Origin: Congeria kusceri
Taxonomy: Eukaryota > Mollusca > Bivalvia > Myida > Dreissenidae
Length of the DNA: 64,000 bases
NCBI GenBank assembly: GCA_027627225.1
Contig: JAPFQT010000163.1
Span: 107,501 to 171,500 of the forward strand
Direction of reading: 5' to 3'
The position numbers and the translations under genes were made by a program. The notes below the pieces were generated by a model that was not told the origin of the DNA, made no database searches, and saw only the letters and a list, made by a program, of their open reading frames with translations. Below are positions 25,835 through 35,917 of the stretch, in pieces (positions within the stretch are counted from its first letter, which is position 1; every line of letters starts with the position of its first letter).

Positions 25835-26025
25835 ATAGTAGTAGTAGTAGTAGTAATAGAAGTAGTAGCAGTAGCAGTAGTAGCAGTAGCAGTAGTAGCT
25901 GTAGTAGTAGCATTAGTAGTAGTAGTAGTAGTAGTAGTAGTAGCAATAGTAGTAGTAGTAGTAGTAGTAGAAGTAGTAGTAGTAGTAGTAGTAGTTGTAG
26001 TAGTAGTAGTAGTAGTAGTAGTAGC
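25085..26025. repeat. Large interrupted (TAG)n microsatellite, left part
   Basis: About 0.9 kb of AGT/TAG trinucleotides with scattered CAG, AAT and GAA interruptions, plus purer stretches (25320-25390, 25510-25556, 25790-25830). All six frames are open for long distances, giving poly-Ser, poly-Thr and poly-Leu frames of up to 338 codons that are artefacts of the repeat. Confidence 0.95.
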
Positions 26026-26361
26026 CAGGGGCGTAGCATGGGTATGAACAATGTATAGGCACAATAGGCACAACTGACGTTTAATAAATGGCCTGGGGTG
26101 TTTATCTACAGCTATTCAACTTAATTAAAGTTAAACACCATTACTTAGAATAAAATATAATAAGTATGTATTTAGATTCATGAGACGTATTGATCATCGA
26201 TGCAATCGTTAATAAATAAAGTATCAAAGCAACCAATAAAGATTGCCCCTCACCCCTACCTCCTCTTGTTTTGATTGCATTTTAGCTGTTTCGTATTTTT
26301 CATCTATAGAAAAAAATATATAGGCACGTGCCAACAGTGCCTAAATGAATCTACGCCACTG
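26026..26361. mobile_element. hAT-type MITE inserted in the (TAG)n array (336 bp)
   Basis: The element begins CAGGGGCGTAG (26026-26036) and ends CTACGCCACTG (26351-26361), 11-bp terminal inverted repeats with one mismatch. The CAGNGGCGTAG end is characteristic of hAT-superfamily elements (family knowledge). The flanking 8-mers are GTAGTAGC and GTAGTAGT, compatible with an 8-bp hAT target duplication, but they lie in a TAG repeat so the match is weak evidence. The interior is noncoding. It cleanly separates two (TAG)n tracts. Confidence 0.7.
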
Positions 26362-26637
<276 letters not shown>

Positions 26638-27261
26638 ATGTAAATAGTAATTCACATTTATCATGACATAAACTAAACTGTTTTAGAATACTTACTTTGG
26701 TCTATCTATCTTCCACCAGTGTGCTGTACTGCGATTTATCATCCCGTCCAGTTGGATCTAAACTCTCGTAACGAACACTTTTCACATCGGTCCTATATTG
26801 TACATAAACCTATGGTTATTGTCGATTCAAAGCATATGCTATCCAAATGTTTTGTGTTTTTTTTTGTGGATTATATTGGTTACAACCATTTTAAAAACAA
26901 GTTTGGCATTTGTATTGTCAAAACATGAACATATACATACAAATGTACGTATGTAAAATTGTAGTTACGAATCAAACGGTTCGGCCAACTTTAATGAAGA
27001 AATGGATAACTGGAAAATTAAAAAACAAAAACAAACAAAAAGTCTGAAACCAATTGACATTGTAAAACACATAAACAAACGCGCTCACATTTAGAAAATG
27101 GTTATACAAAGCTTCTAATAACATGGTTTACTTAACTCAGGATAAAAACATGACAAAATATTACGTGCCTAAGAGTTTCTGATTCCATTGCAGCAACTGC
27201 AAATAAGTATGTGCTTACATATATTTATCAGGTTACAACAATCCTTTTGACATTTCTGACA
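26638..27261. other. Noncoding, 3' side of the receptor gene
   Basis: No coding feature was supported. Confidence 0.4.
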
Positions 27262-27277
27262 TTAATTTTATTATTAA

Positions 27278-27349
<72 letters not shown>

Positions 27350-27384
27350 CAGTAGTAGTAGAAATATTGCTATTATTATTATTA

Positions 27385-27433
<49 letters not shown>

Positions 27434-27472
27434 CATTATTTTTATCATCGTTGTCATCATCATCATTAGAAT
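27262..27472. repeat. Compound (ATT)n-(AGT)n-(ATT)n microsatellite
   Basis: ATT repeats, a central AGT run (27316-27360), ATT repeats again, then ATC/CAT-rich sequence. It begins about 40 bp beyond the receptor stop codon and so probably lies in the 3' UTR or immediate 3' flank. Confidence 0.9.
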
Positions 27473-27509
27473 CAGACAAGCATTTGACAATTCAATTATA
27501 GAGAATGCG

Positions 27510-27907
27510 TTATGCTTCCACATTACCTTCAGCAATATTAATCTCGGCTAATGCCATAAATAAAACTGGTTCGTGCGCTGTTCTGAGAGTTGCACCAGTC
27601 CTGGATAGTGGTAAGTCGTCCTCTGTCATGCGCAATATCTGGGGAATAATACCCAGTTCCAACGATGGAGTTAAGGGGTTACTGCCAGAGCTTTGTGTGA
27701 CTTCAAGTGCATGTTCGCGGTTGGTATCTGCTCTACTCATAGTAATTGATAATGTAGAAACGTCAGCAATGGATGGTCCTGACACTTCCGATAATTCATG
27801 GTAATGCACATATGTTTTCTCTCCTGGGTATATGTCTAAACTGGTCGCCGTCATCGCAGTGTGTTGACTTGTCATATTATGGGGTTCAGTAACTTGATGA
27901 CTAACTG
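27510..27907 (-). CDS. Receptor exon 6: cytoplasmic tail with ITIM
   Basis: Acceptor AATGTTTCAG|, then 398 bp to a TAA at 27510. The tail starts AVSHQVTEPHNMTSQHTAM and contains SLDIYPGEKTYVHYHELSEV, where VHYHEL (27792-27809) fits the ITIM consensus exactly. The remainder is Ser/Thr-rich and acidic with no known domain, ending AEINIAEGNVEA. A longer open frame extends upstream of the acceptor through the intron, but splicing to the transmembrane exon gives the coherent product. Confidence 0.75.
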
Positions 27908-30900
27908 CTGAAACATTGATAACCCTTTTTAATAGATAATATTTTTGAACATATATGTTATGCCATACTTTATATACTGATATAACTATATATGCACTCG
28001 ATATTATATCGTGTGCATAAATGTGCATATGTATACTATACGTACCTCTTAAGCCCGATTTAATTTTCCAATATGTGCAGATGGATGCACTTGCTGCAAT
28101 TACAATTGCTGAACCCGCTGCTGTCATGATGACTACAAATTCTCTTTTGGAAAAACCTGTAAAATAACATTAACTGTATACAATACATTTAAGTCTATTG
28201 AATATGGTGTGGTACTCATAAAATGTTTGTATTTGGTTTATTTTTATCAAATTCTTCTGAAGTTTTTTATAGCTACCAATTTTTGGAAACTGTTGAAAAT
28301 CAAAAGGAGTTGAGGTATATGTCTTTTGTTTACTTACTGTCCAAATATAATATATCAGATTCTTCTTTTTGCGTAGAACTAGTGTTGCTGACATACGTTG
28401 TTGTGGAATAATTTGCCGTTTCTGTTGTGGTATAGTTTCCTGTGAAGAATGTCAATGTATGTGTGCATCATCTAAATGTTTTATACTTTTGACATTTAAC
28501 AATTTATATGATTGGCATTTAATGATCAAAGCAACCCGCGTCTGCGTTCAAAATACATTTAGCAGACTAAACAAAACACGGGATTGCATGTATGGTATCA
28601 AGCAAATACATATATGATTAATCGGGATATTATATACTTACACAAAGATAAATATCGTAATGTTAGAGACAAATGGTACACACATACTCGTTTAGTTATT
28701 TAGCGTATTCTATGAAAACGAGATGAATACGTCTGTGTGCATCTTACCCAAAACTTTCGTAAACGCATCAACATCCTCTGTAAATGTTACCGTTTCGTTG
28801 GTCAAACTTGTAATAAAGGTGGTTCCTTCAACGGTGATGTGCTCTAGAGAGGATGTCGTTGTACATTCGCTTGTTTCTAAAACAAAACAAAGATCATACA
28901 TACATGTTAGGACGAGTGTTCACTTAAATCATGTTTCCACTACACCATATAGCTACTGCGAGCTGTGTTTCAAAAACTGCTCTCTTAAAAATATGTATTT
29001 AAAATATGACAGTACTAGCAGGTTCAAGCCATATAAATGTAAAACCTACCTTGATCAGGTAAAGTATAGGTCGTACTGGAATAAGTAGATCCATTTGAGT
29101 ATTTCGAACAGTGCCAATGGTCACCGTTGTTTGCGATCCCATTATTTGATATGTTGCACGAGACCCGTGTTCCATCTATGCATACACACATCGTTGATTC
29201 AATAGTTTTAAGGTAAGTTACATAGCATTCAGTTTCATTGTATAATATCTTCACCGCATTTTGCATATCTCGCTCACCAGCTGGGGTCTTGTAAAAACTC
29301 CACATTCCGTTACTACTGCTACCACCAAAGCAAGAAACTGCCAACGTTGATGAACACAACACTCTTACGTCAATCTGTGGTTTTGTTGACACTGAAAAGT
29401 GATAATATGCCATCATTGTTTAATACTTGACATACATGTATGCAACATGCCGAATCGCATGTGTTATAATTCATCTATACTGTTCACTACGTTAAATGAA
29501 TTCAGCACAATATATTGGGATATTATTTTACGGTTACAATACCAACGCTTTGCATATATTTGAAGAAATATTAAATAGGTCCGTCGTTGTATATATATAG
29601 AATATTATGCTAGTATGGTGTCCTGAGAACTTGTATCAGCCGAGTTGGTTGTGTGAAGTCGTATCACACGAGAGGCGCAGCTACTTGACTCAACCAAAGA
29701 GACAGATACAATTTCTCAGATCACCATATTAGTGTACTTTTTTATTTACTATGTACCTTTTTCAGCATAACATTCTGTAAAATACTAAAACAAATTACTA
29801 TCTATTTTATTAACGTAGACTATGTTAACTGTATCTCGGAAATGAGTTGTGTAATGGTGACGTCATTATATGCCGCTTAACGACTATGTCAAAACATTAT
29901 ATGCAAGTGAATATACATGTTTATGCTCTGTTCAGTGGATATTATTGAGTCATTTTTAATTGCGTTGAATTACATTCACATCAATCGTTATGACTGTTAT
30001 TCTCGCTTGACTTTTTTGTGAGTTTGAATAATAATGGTTGATGGTGATAAAACAGCAGTACACTTTTTGCGGTTTGTTTATTTCTGGATATCTGTGTATC
30101 TTAATCGCTAAGATCAAAGTAATAGGTTAGAGAACTTCAGATTTGTTATTAATTTCCACGATTGCAGTTAAACATCATGCTTATTACTGTTCGTTGTTGC
30201 TCAATACAATGGTTCCTTGTTCCCGACCATATTTATGATGTTTGGTTTGTTATACGTAAAGGCTAACTTAGTGCCACGTGTATTTATTTTTTCTACTAAC
30301 CACTTTATATGTTTTACCGCTTCATGATCTAGAATTGGCATTTGTATCGTACGTACGATACAAAGAAAAATAAAAAGCACGACTGCGTCGACAGCCACAT
30401 GTCCCGAACTATAAGATACATGCTATAGGACCGAGTCTCAACATTTTTTGTATTAGTGTTTATGTTCATCGTTGTGGATTTTGCTATTCCCTTAAGCTGC
30501 CAAAAATTTAAATTGATAACAGACGAAGCTCAAATACATGAAAATAACGGACACAATGATTTTAACATCATCCCCGCTATATACACAGTGTATTTTTGGA
30601 TAATCAATTAATATCCAAAGGTCAAAACAGCTGATATATTAAATCAAACATATTATTCAAAGGTTAAGCGTATACAATATGAATACTCAAATTCGTAACA
30701 TGCGACGCCACGCATGAAATATGTCTAGATAGATAGATATATAGATGTATTCAGGTTAAAACACACACGTTTACAACACATGACATATTCAGTTATAGAA
30801 ACAATGGTATAACTAACGAGTGATTCTAACAACTATCAAACGCAACAGCGCTTGAATGTACTCATCTACATTTGAATATGATAGAGGAACAGCTATTACG

Positions 30901-31805
30901 AGGCAAGATAACATTTGTTGGAATCAATTTATGGGAATAATTAGATGGAAGTTAATCATAGTGTGTAGTAATCTAGGATGTCCCATGAAAGCTTGAAAGC
31001 TTATTTCCGATGCGGTCCTTGGCGAACAATACCTACTTTGGTTAACAAAAACAACATAGATATATTTATGATTTTTAAAATTGAAAGTTTTATCAATCAT
31101 TATTTTACTATAGCATATTATGTAAACAGTGTTCAGGTTATCCTAGACAATAGCATATTTTTACATAAACATAAAAGTACAATTCACAGCGTACAATTCA
31201 ACCAAAAACAACCATAAACAAGTTGTAAAATTTGACTACAAAACCAGTTCTAATACCGGGACATGTATCAACATGCTAACATTAAAGCAATAGTTATATA
31301 TAATCGTATATATATATGGGAGCAAAACAATTGTGCGATATAATATTATAATTATCTTACCCAGAACTACCAAAACAATGCATACATATTTTCAGTCAAG
31401 AATTCCGATGTAGAAAACTAGATAAATAAAATGTATGATCATGCTTAACTCATTGCGAATACTAGAACATTGCCAAATGTGTCGCGCTATTGTTTTGCCA
31501 CAGACGCTTCTAATATACGAGCAAAAAAAGCACGTCATGCATGTATACACTGGGGCTACATTGTAATAAACAATATACGCCTTTATGCCATTTCGGCTCA
31601 CCGTGGTATTAAAAATAAGATGAAATTGATTAACGCAAGATGTTCACTATAAACACTTCATTAAAAGTAAAAATAAATAAACATTCAGGTATTAACTTAA
31701 AGGGCAAATATTTATAAAAATTGCTTCAGATTCATTAGGAACAAGGTTGTAAAACTTACCGGCAACTTGCATAATTAAAACGCAAAGCGGTATTATCCAT
31801 TTCAT
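27510..31805 (-). CDS. Ig-like type I membrane receptor with ITIM-bearing tail (six-exon model)
   Basis: Proposed coding join on the minus strand: 31805-31760, 29391-29050, 28876-28748, 28439-28338, 28156-28046, 27907-27510. That is 1128 bp, or 375 residues plus stop. Every junction has GT/AG ends and every intron is phase 1, the usual phase for Ig-type extracellular modules. Predicted order: signal peptide (1-15), Ig-like region (about 16-129), Thr/Ser/Asn-rich stalk with several N-x-S/T sites (about 130-206), transmembrane segment (about 212-235) followed by KIKSGLR as the stop-transfer charge, and a 131-residue tail with VHYHEL, an exact [SIVL]-x-Y-x-x-[LIV] inhibitory motif. Inferred role: cell-surface recognition with inhibitory phosphotyrosine signalling, probably immune. 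The ligand is unknown. The Ig domain is divergent, with DHWHC in place of the usual DxGxYxC. Related loci at 51.7 kb and 0.3-0.8 kb are on the same strand. Further exons inside intron 1 cannot be excluded. Confidence 0.75.
28046..28156 (-). CDS. Receptor exon 5: transmembrane segment
   Basis: A 111-bp exon, acceptor TTATTTTACAG|, donor AGAG|GTACG. FSKRE precedes the hydrophobic run FVVIMTAAGSAIVIAASASI then CTYW, followed by KIKSGLR. Small residues (AAGSA, AASAS) dominate the helix. No acidic or basic residue sits inside it, which argues against pairing with an ITAM adaptor and agrees with an inhibitory-type tail. Confidence 0.8.
28338..28439 (-). CDS. Receptor exon 4: second stalk exon
   Basis: A 102-bp exon (34 codons), acceptor ATTCTTCACAG|, donor GGACA|GTAAGT. 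It encodes NYTTTETANYSTTTYVSNTS then STQKEESDILYLD, with three N-x-S/T sites in 20 residues. Symmetric phase 1, so alternative inclusion is possible. Confidence 0.75.
28748..28876 (-). CDS. Receptor exon 3: extracellular stalk
   Basis: A 129-bp exon (43 codons), acceptor TTTTGTTTTAG|, donor TTGG|GTAAG. It encodes ETSECTTTSSLEHITVEGTT followed by FITSLTNETVTFTEDVDAFT and KVL. The segment is Thr-rich with one NET glycosylation site, as expected of a membrane-proximal mucin-like stalk. Phase 1 on both sides, so it can be skipped without a frameshift. Confidence 0.75.
29050..29391 (-). CDS. Receptor exon 2: Ig-like ectodomain
   Basis: A 342-bp exon (114 codons) with acceptor ACTTTTCAG| and donor CAAG|GTAGG. 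It starts STKPQIDVRVLCSSTLAVSC and then shows C-x9-W (CFGGSSSNGMW), ECYVTYL, a CVC pair and VSCNISN...NGDHWHC. The Cys to Trp spacing and the terminal D-x-W-x-C resemble an Ig fold. Seven Cys suggest extra disulfides. N-glycosylation sites: NET, NIS, NGS. The paralogous exon at 51741-52076 matches in order and length (112 codons), with shared RIDIKVLC / QIDVRVLC, ATEC / ETEC and GDQW / GDHW. Confidence 0.8.
29600..29880. mobile_element. Palindromic MITE-like element, copy in receptor intron 1
   Basis: The left arm 'gctagtatggtgtcctgaga' with 'acttgtatc' pairs with an inverted copy ending near 29740 ('acaatttctcagatcaccatattag'). The centre holds 'gtatcacacgagaggcgcag'. The same centre type ('gtatcacacacgaggcggag') and a downstream 'gtgacgtcatt' occur in the element at 41369-41735, so they form one family. 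Confidence 0.6.
30341..30364. repeat. Perfect 24-base palindrome
   Basis: TTTGTATCGTAC followed directly by its exact reverse complement GTACGATACAAA, with no spacer. It lies inside intron 1 of the receptor gene. It could bind a dimeric factor or be chance. Confidence 0.6.
31760..31805 (-). CDS. Receptor exon 1: start and signal peptide
   Basis: Encodes MKWIIPLCVLIMQVA then G|GTAAG, a classic short signal peptide with a Lys-Trp n-region and a 12-residue hydrophobic core. The split codon joins to the next exon as Val. In-frame upstream ATGs at 31814 and 31835 would add MIN or MFSKRYLMIN to the front. I chose 31805 because it gives the most typical signal peptide, but the start is uncertain. 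Confidence 0.65.
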
Positions 31806-32033
31806 GTTTATCATTAGGTAGCGTTTAGAAAACATGCCAATTAATTTCAAACTGTTTATTCCATGTCAGTACTTAACTAGACTAAAGAGATTTCACAAGC
31901 TATCATTGTTCGACGAAACAGGAAAAAAGTGGTTGACCATTGACAATGAAGAGTTGTATGATGAGTATTATTCTGTTATCATGTGAAACATTAGTTGGCT
32001 TATGTTTAACCGCTAATGTTTTACTCGTTGTTA

Positions 32034-32060
32034 TTTATACTGAACAATAAAACATTGGTC
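32034..32060 (-). promoter_or_regulatory. Possible core promoter of the receptor gene (TATA-like with CCAAT)
   Basis: On the minus strand TATAAATA (32041-32034) lies about 200 bp before the first plausible ATG, and CCAAT (32060-32056) lies just upstream of it. In AT-rich DNA such matches occur often, and the CCAAT to TATA spacing is short. This is only a candidate. Confidence 0.25.
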
Positions 32061-32139
32061 GGATTCATTTTTTTATTTTACTAGTGCGTATGTGGGCTCA
32101 TTAAAACGATAGTTGTGACTTTAATATGTATCATGTTTG

Positions 32140-32900
32140 TACCTCCAAAAGAAACATAATAAAGGGGTTTTCTACCTGCAACAGAAACCGAATAAAGGGG
32201 TGACCGGTGAAATTTTCATAGCTGCAGTCAACTGGAAGTGTCAATGCTTATCCTGCTGATAGTATATTCCTAAGCGCCGAATAGAGCTGTCAACATTGTC
32301 CAGAATGACATAAACAAGAAATAACCATGGCATCTACTCGCCGAGGTGTTTCATCAATAAAAACGTCGTGAAGTACAGAGGTTCTAGCTTCCATGAGTTG
32401 ATAATATGATTACATGTAATCAAAACATGTGATCACAAAACCGTTCTTCATTCCATTCGAAACACTTAATGAAAGCGGGTTACTATTAGTGTATATACTT
32501 TCTTGATCAACCAACTAAGATGCAGTTTATTCATCAAATAAAAAAACGCTTTACAAAAAATGTATTTTGAGAAGAGATTGGAACTCAACGTAAACTACAT
32601 CCGCACATTTACTGAAACATGAATTAATGCCACGCCGTTCTGCACCCACAACTATCCCGGTATCCGATTAAATTCTATAAAATTTAAATGGAATCCATCT
32701 GACCGGTTCCATCTCAGGCATATATTCCATACACTTTTTGACAAAGATGTTATTGCATAAAATTATCAATGCAAAACACATAAATATTGTATTCCAAATG
32801 CATTTATGTTAAATTCCAACACACGTGCGTTCTTTTTTGGCTTGTATTGTGTAAACTGTAAACTCAGCCAACATAACGTAGGCGTGAAACATTTGCAACT
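32140..32900 (+). repeat. Diverged duplication, copy 1 (partner 34190-34870)
   Basis: Collinear phrases are shared with a segment about 1.98 kb downstream: 'agaatgacataaac', 'ttgatcaaccaac', 'attcatcaaa.aaa', 'cacaactatcc', 'aggcatatattccacac' and 'tgtgtaaact'. It lies just upstream of the receptor promoter side. Confidence 0.6.
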
Positions 32901-33196
32901 TTTTATAAGCCATATATCGTTGCAGACAAAAGGGATGGTTTAAACATTTTACCATCGCTTAAAGATAAAAATGACTAAAAATAAATTACTTTCTTTCCGG
33001 CTAGTACGCATGTAAATACAAGTTGAGTTACTAGATTAACGTATTTATTTCATTCAGGTGTACGTCTGTACGTCCGGGCGTACACAGCTTTAAATTTAAA
33101 AGAAAAAAACTTAGACGTGTCACACGCACTGATGTCACCACGATGCATGTTTATACACAAAATTTATATATAAATTATGTAGCTGAAAAAAGACAA

Positions 33197-33470
33197 AATA
33201 CCATAATTTTGCCAAAATTGGTTGCAGCCAAAATTCATTTCTAAAAGACTTTAAGATCCACTACAAATTAAAGTTGTTCAGCTGTGGACGTTTGAGCGCA
33301 ATCGGCCCAGCAGTTAAAGATTAGTCGAATCCACAAAATTAAATAGTGGAAAAAACAACAACACAGGTTCATAATTCTGCTAAAATTGGTCGCAGCCGAA
33401 ATTCCTTTCTTTACGATCATCTACACATTAAGGTTCTTCAACTGTAAAAGTTTGATCAACTTTTAGACGA
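33197..33470 (+). repeat. Two diverged copies of a bivalve-type repeat
   Basis: 'cataattttgccaaaattgg' with 'ttgcagccaaaattc.tttct' at 33204 recurs at about 33371, each followed by 'attaa.gttcttca.ctg' and 'gtttga'. Unit about 167 bp. Noncoding. Confidence 0.55.
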
Positions 33471-33672
33471 ACCGACATGTAATTTATCTGTAAAGGTGTA
33501 TTGTCTACTTAATGATGTATTGTATTAACTCACTGCATATATCCCGACCTATGTTTCAATATAAAAAATTTCTAAAATAAAAAAGTACGCATCGAGTAAT
33601 TCAACAATATAGTCTTAATAGTAAAAGAAATGCATATCGCGTGTATGTTTCGTCTTTATTGTGTGTCTTAAT

Positions 33673-33780
33673 TTTTAGCTCGACTAAGTGTGTGAGCTTG
33701 CCTACTCGACCCTGCGTCGGCGTCTGCGTCCGAACTTGGTTAAAGTTTGAAAAAAGATGCAATTGAGTAGAAGCAGGTTA
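33673..33780 (+). repeat. 'Tagctcgact...cgtcggcgtctgcgtcc' dispersed repeat
   Basis: The phrases 'tagctcgactaagtgtgtga', 'cctactcgacc', 'gcgtcggcgtctgcgtcc' and 'cttggttaaagttt' form a block that I recognise as common in bivalve genomic sequence. This is memory-based and not checked. It supports the taxonomic guess. Confidence 0.5.
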
Positions 33781-34189
33781 AGCTAATGCATGATTGCTGC
33801 CGGAACGGAGACAGTTTATCCTGTTCGGCCCAAACACAAAAAAGTATCGCTTAAGGTCGCTTTTGTATTTTCTACGCCTGACCGGTTCAACGTTTTCCTT
33901 TCCGGCACCGTCATTGTATTTTATAGGCATTTTTCAGTATCTAAGACTTACCAACAGCTATATAATTTGCCAATAACCATCATGCACCAGATATCCGGTG
34001 GGTTGATTTAGTCATGTGCACAATGCGTATTGCTGCTGAATTATAAATGCCAAGCCATGTGCATGTGAATCTATAACTCTTTCTTATTTCACCATTCACA
34101 CATATTACAAGTTTCGTAATATACTGTGGGTTTTCCTTCAAACCGTATGCTAATATTTCAAATATATCCTGCTACTACCCAAAACACTG

Positions 34190-34870
34190 GCCTAAAGCGG
34201 TGACCGTACACACTTGTCACGTGAGTGTGATATTCCGTCAATAGGTATCCCTACGTGCCAGATACTATCATTGTCGAGAATGACACAATATGCACAAAAC
34301 ATACACGTTTATTAACATGAGCTTTCGTCAAATACAAACTGGGTGGTGTATAGTTTAACATAGTTTCAATCTTCTATAATGATTTTTTGTCCTCACATGA
34401 CATTGAACATGTTAACAACAACTTCCTTTTATTACATTTCAAACACACTTGCTGCAAGCGTGCTATTTTTGTGGATTTACTTTATTTGGTCAACCAACAA
34501 AATGTATTCATCAAAGAAATAACCCTTTACATAAATATCAGATGAAAAGAAACGGAAGTCTTCTAAGGCAGCATCTCTAATTTTAAAAGTTTTAGGAAAC
34601 ATGTATTTCGTTCAAGCCGACTTTCTCCATTCACAACTATCCGAGTAAATTATAGAAAATTGAAAAGGGATCTATCTCACCGTTTCCATTCAAGGCATAT
34701 ATTCCACACGCGTTTTATATTAATGTTACGGCATATTATAATCCACCCAAAACGCAAAAACAATAAAATGTGTATTCCGATGTCATGTATGATAAATTAC
34801 AAACCACCCGCGTCCTTACTACACTGTGTAAACTTAAAATTTCAAAATGAATGAGGAAGAAGGCGTGACG
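34190..34870 (+). repeat. Diverged duplication, copy 2 (partner 32140-32900)
   Basis: See copy 1. The 64-codon frame at 34660-34854 lies in this duplicate and has no counterpart in copy 1, so it is not a gene. Confidence 0.6.
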
Positions 34871-35917
34871 TATGTGCGAGGTTCATAAAACTGGACAGTA
34901 CTTAAATCCGGACATGACACATGCGCTTGTACGATCAGAACCAATATATTGTATTAGTTGATGCAGATACTGAGTAAGAGTAAATGCCATCCTTACAAAC
35001 ACAACTTTAAAGAGGGGTTTGTACAAAATATATGGTTAATGCATGTAGAGTGAGAAGGACCTAGCTTTTACAGTTTCGAATCTTGTCAATTCATCATATG
35101 GTAGAATAACCACCACGAGCTAATCGATATCGAGCCTACAGCGGTATATGGAAATATATAGGGAACAAATCTTTAACTCATCATAACTTTATTGCCGTTT
35201 AAATGAAACCTTAAGTGCAAATGGATTGATTCAATTCAATATTTTATCTACTCATTGATATACTTTTTATTATTTTAAAGTAAAATTCTTTTAGTCCTTT
35301 TTAAGTTTGAGATAGGTTACCCTCTCAATTTACTATATATTTCTACTGAAAAACGGCATTTTTACACCAAATTATCGAACGTTTTGCTGCGCTGTTCGAA
35401 GAGTATTCTTCCAAAAGCTTAGGTGCAAATGGTTTCACAAAATATAATATGTATATTATACAGTATATAAATTTCATGAATTTAAACAAATATGCTTTTA
35501 GTCCTTTTTGCGTGTAAAATTAGTCGGTGTTATACCTTTTTGGTTTCCTTCAAACTTTGGGATTTTCCGCGAGTTCTGCCCGAGATTGATCAGATCAACT
35601 GATAAGATATGTGTTAGTTTCAGAATATGGATTTTATGGGGGGGGGGGGGTAATAAATTAAGGACCATTATAATCTGCAACGAATGGTTAAGCATTGTAT
35701 GTTCTTATTAATTCAATGTATTGAAGAACAAACCGGCATTCAGTGAATTCTGAACATTTTGAAGTAGCTATTTGGCGTACTTTCAGACAGAAAGAACCTT
35801 CAATATGTTAAATAGTGTGTATATATGTCTCCCTATTGGATCAACTAAAGAATACATTTGGCTCTAATAAGAAGGTGTTGACTCTTATTAAAGACGATCG
35901 CAACAATTGTTTTCCTT
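34871..35917. other. Noncoding with weak tandem duplication and a G run
   Basis: 'taagtgcaaatgg' / 'taggtgcaaatgg' (35211, 35422) and 'cttttagtcctttttaag' / 'cttttagtcctttttgcg' (35288, 35493) indicate an old tandem unit of about 205-212 bp. A run of twelve G lies at about 35639. Confidence 0.45.

Larger units (their letters stand above)
29392..31759 (-). other. Intron 1 of the receptor gene
   Basis: About 2.4 kb. It contains an inverted-repeat element at 29600-29880 and a perfect 24-base palindrome at 30341-30364. The open frames at 30201-30398 and 31392-31652 lack splice context and similarity. No additional Ig exon was seen. Confidence 0.5.

Noticed and set aside
25057..26073. 338-codon poly-Thr/poly-Leu frame and other long Ser, Val, Tyr or Asn frames at 25085-26664, 27211-27535 and 51409-51797
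   Set aside because: They are translations of trinucleotide microsatellites, open in several frames on both strands, with no flanking coding sequence.
30201..30398. Extra membrane exon in receptor intron 1 (VVLFIFLCIV stretch)
   Set aside because: No acceptor or donor in the right phase, and the intact gene already has a transmembrane exon at 28046-28156.
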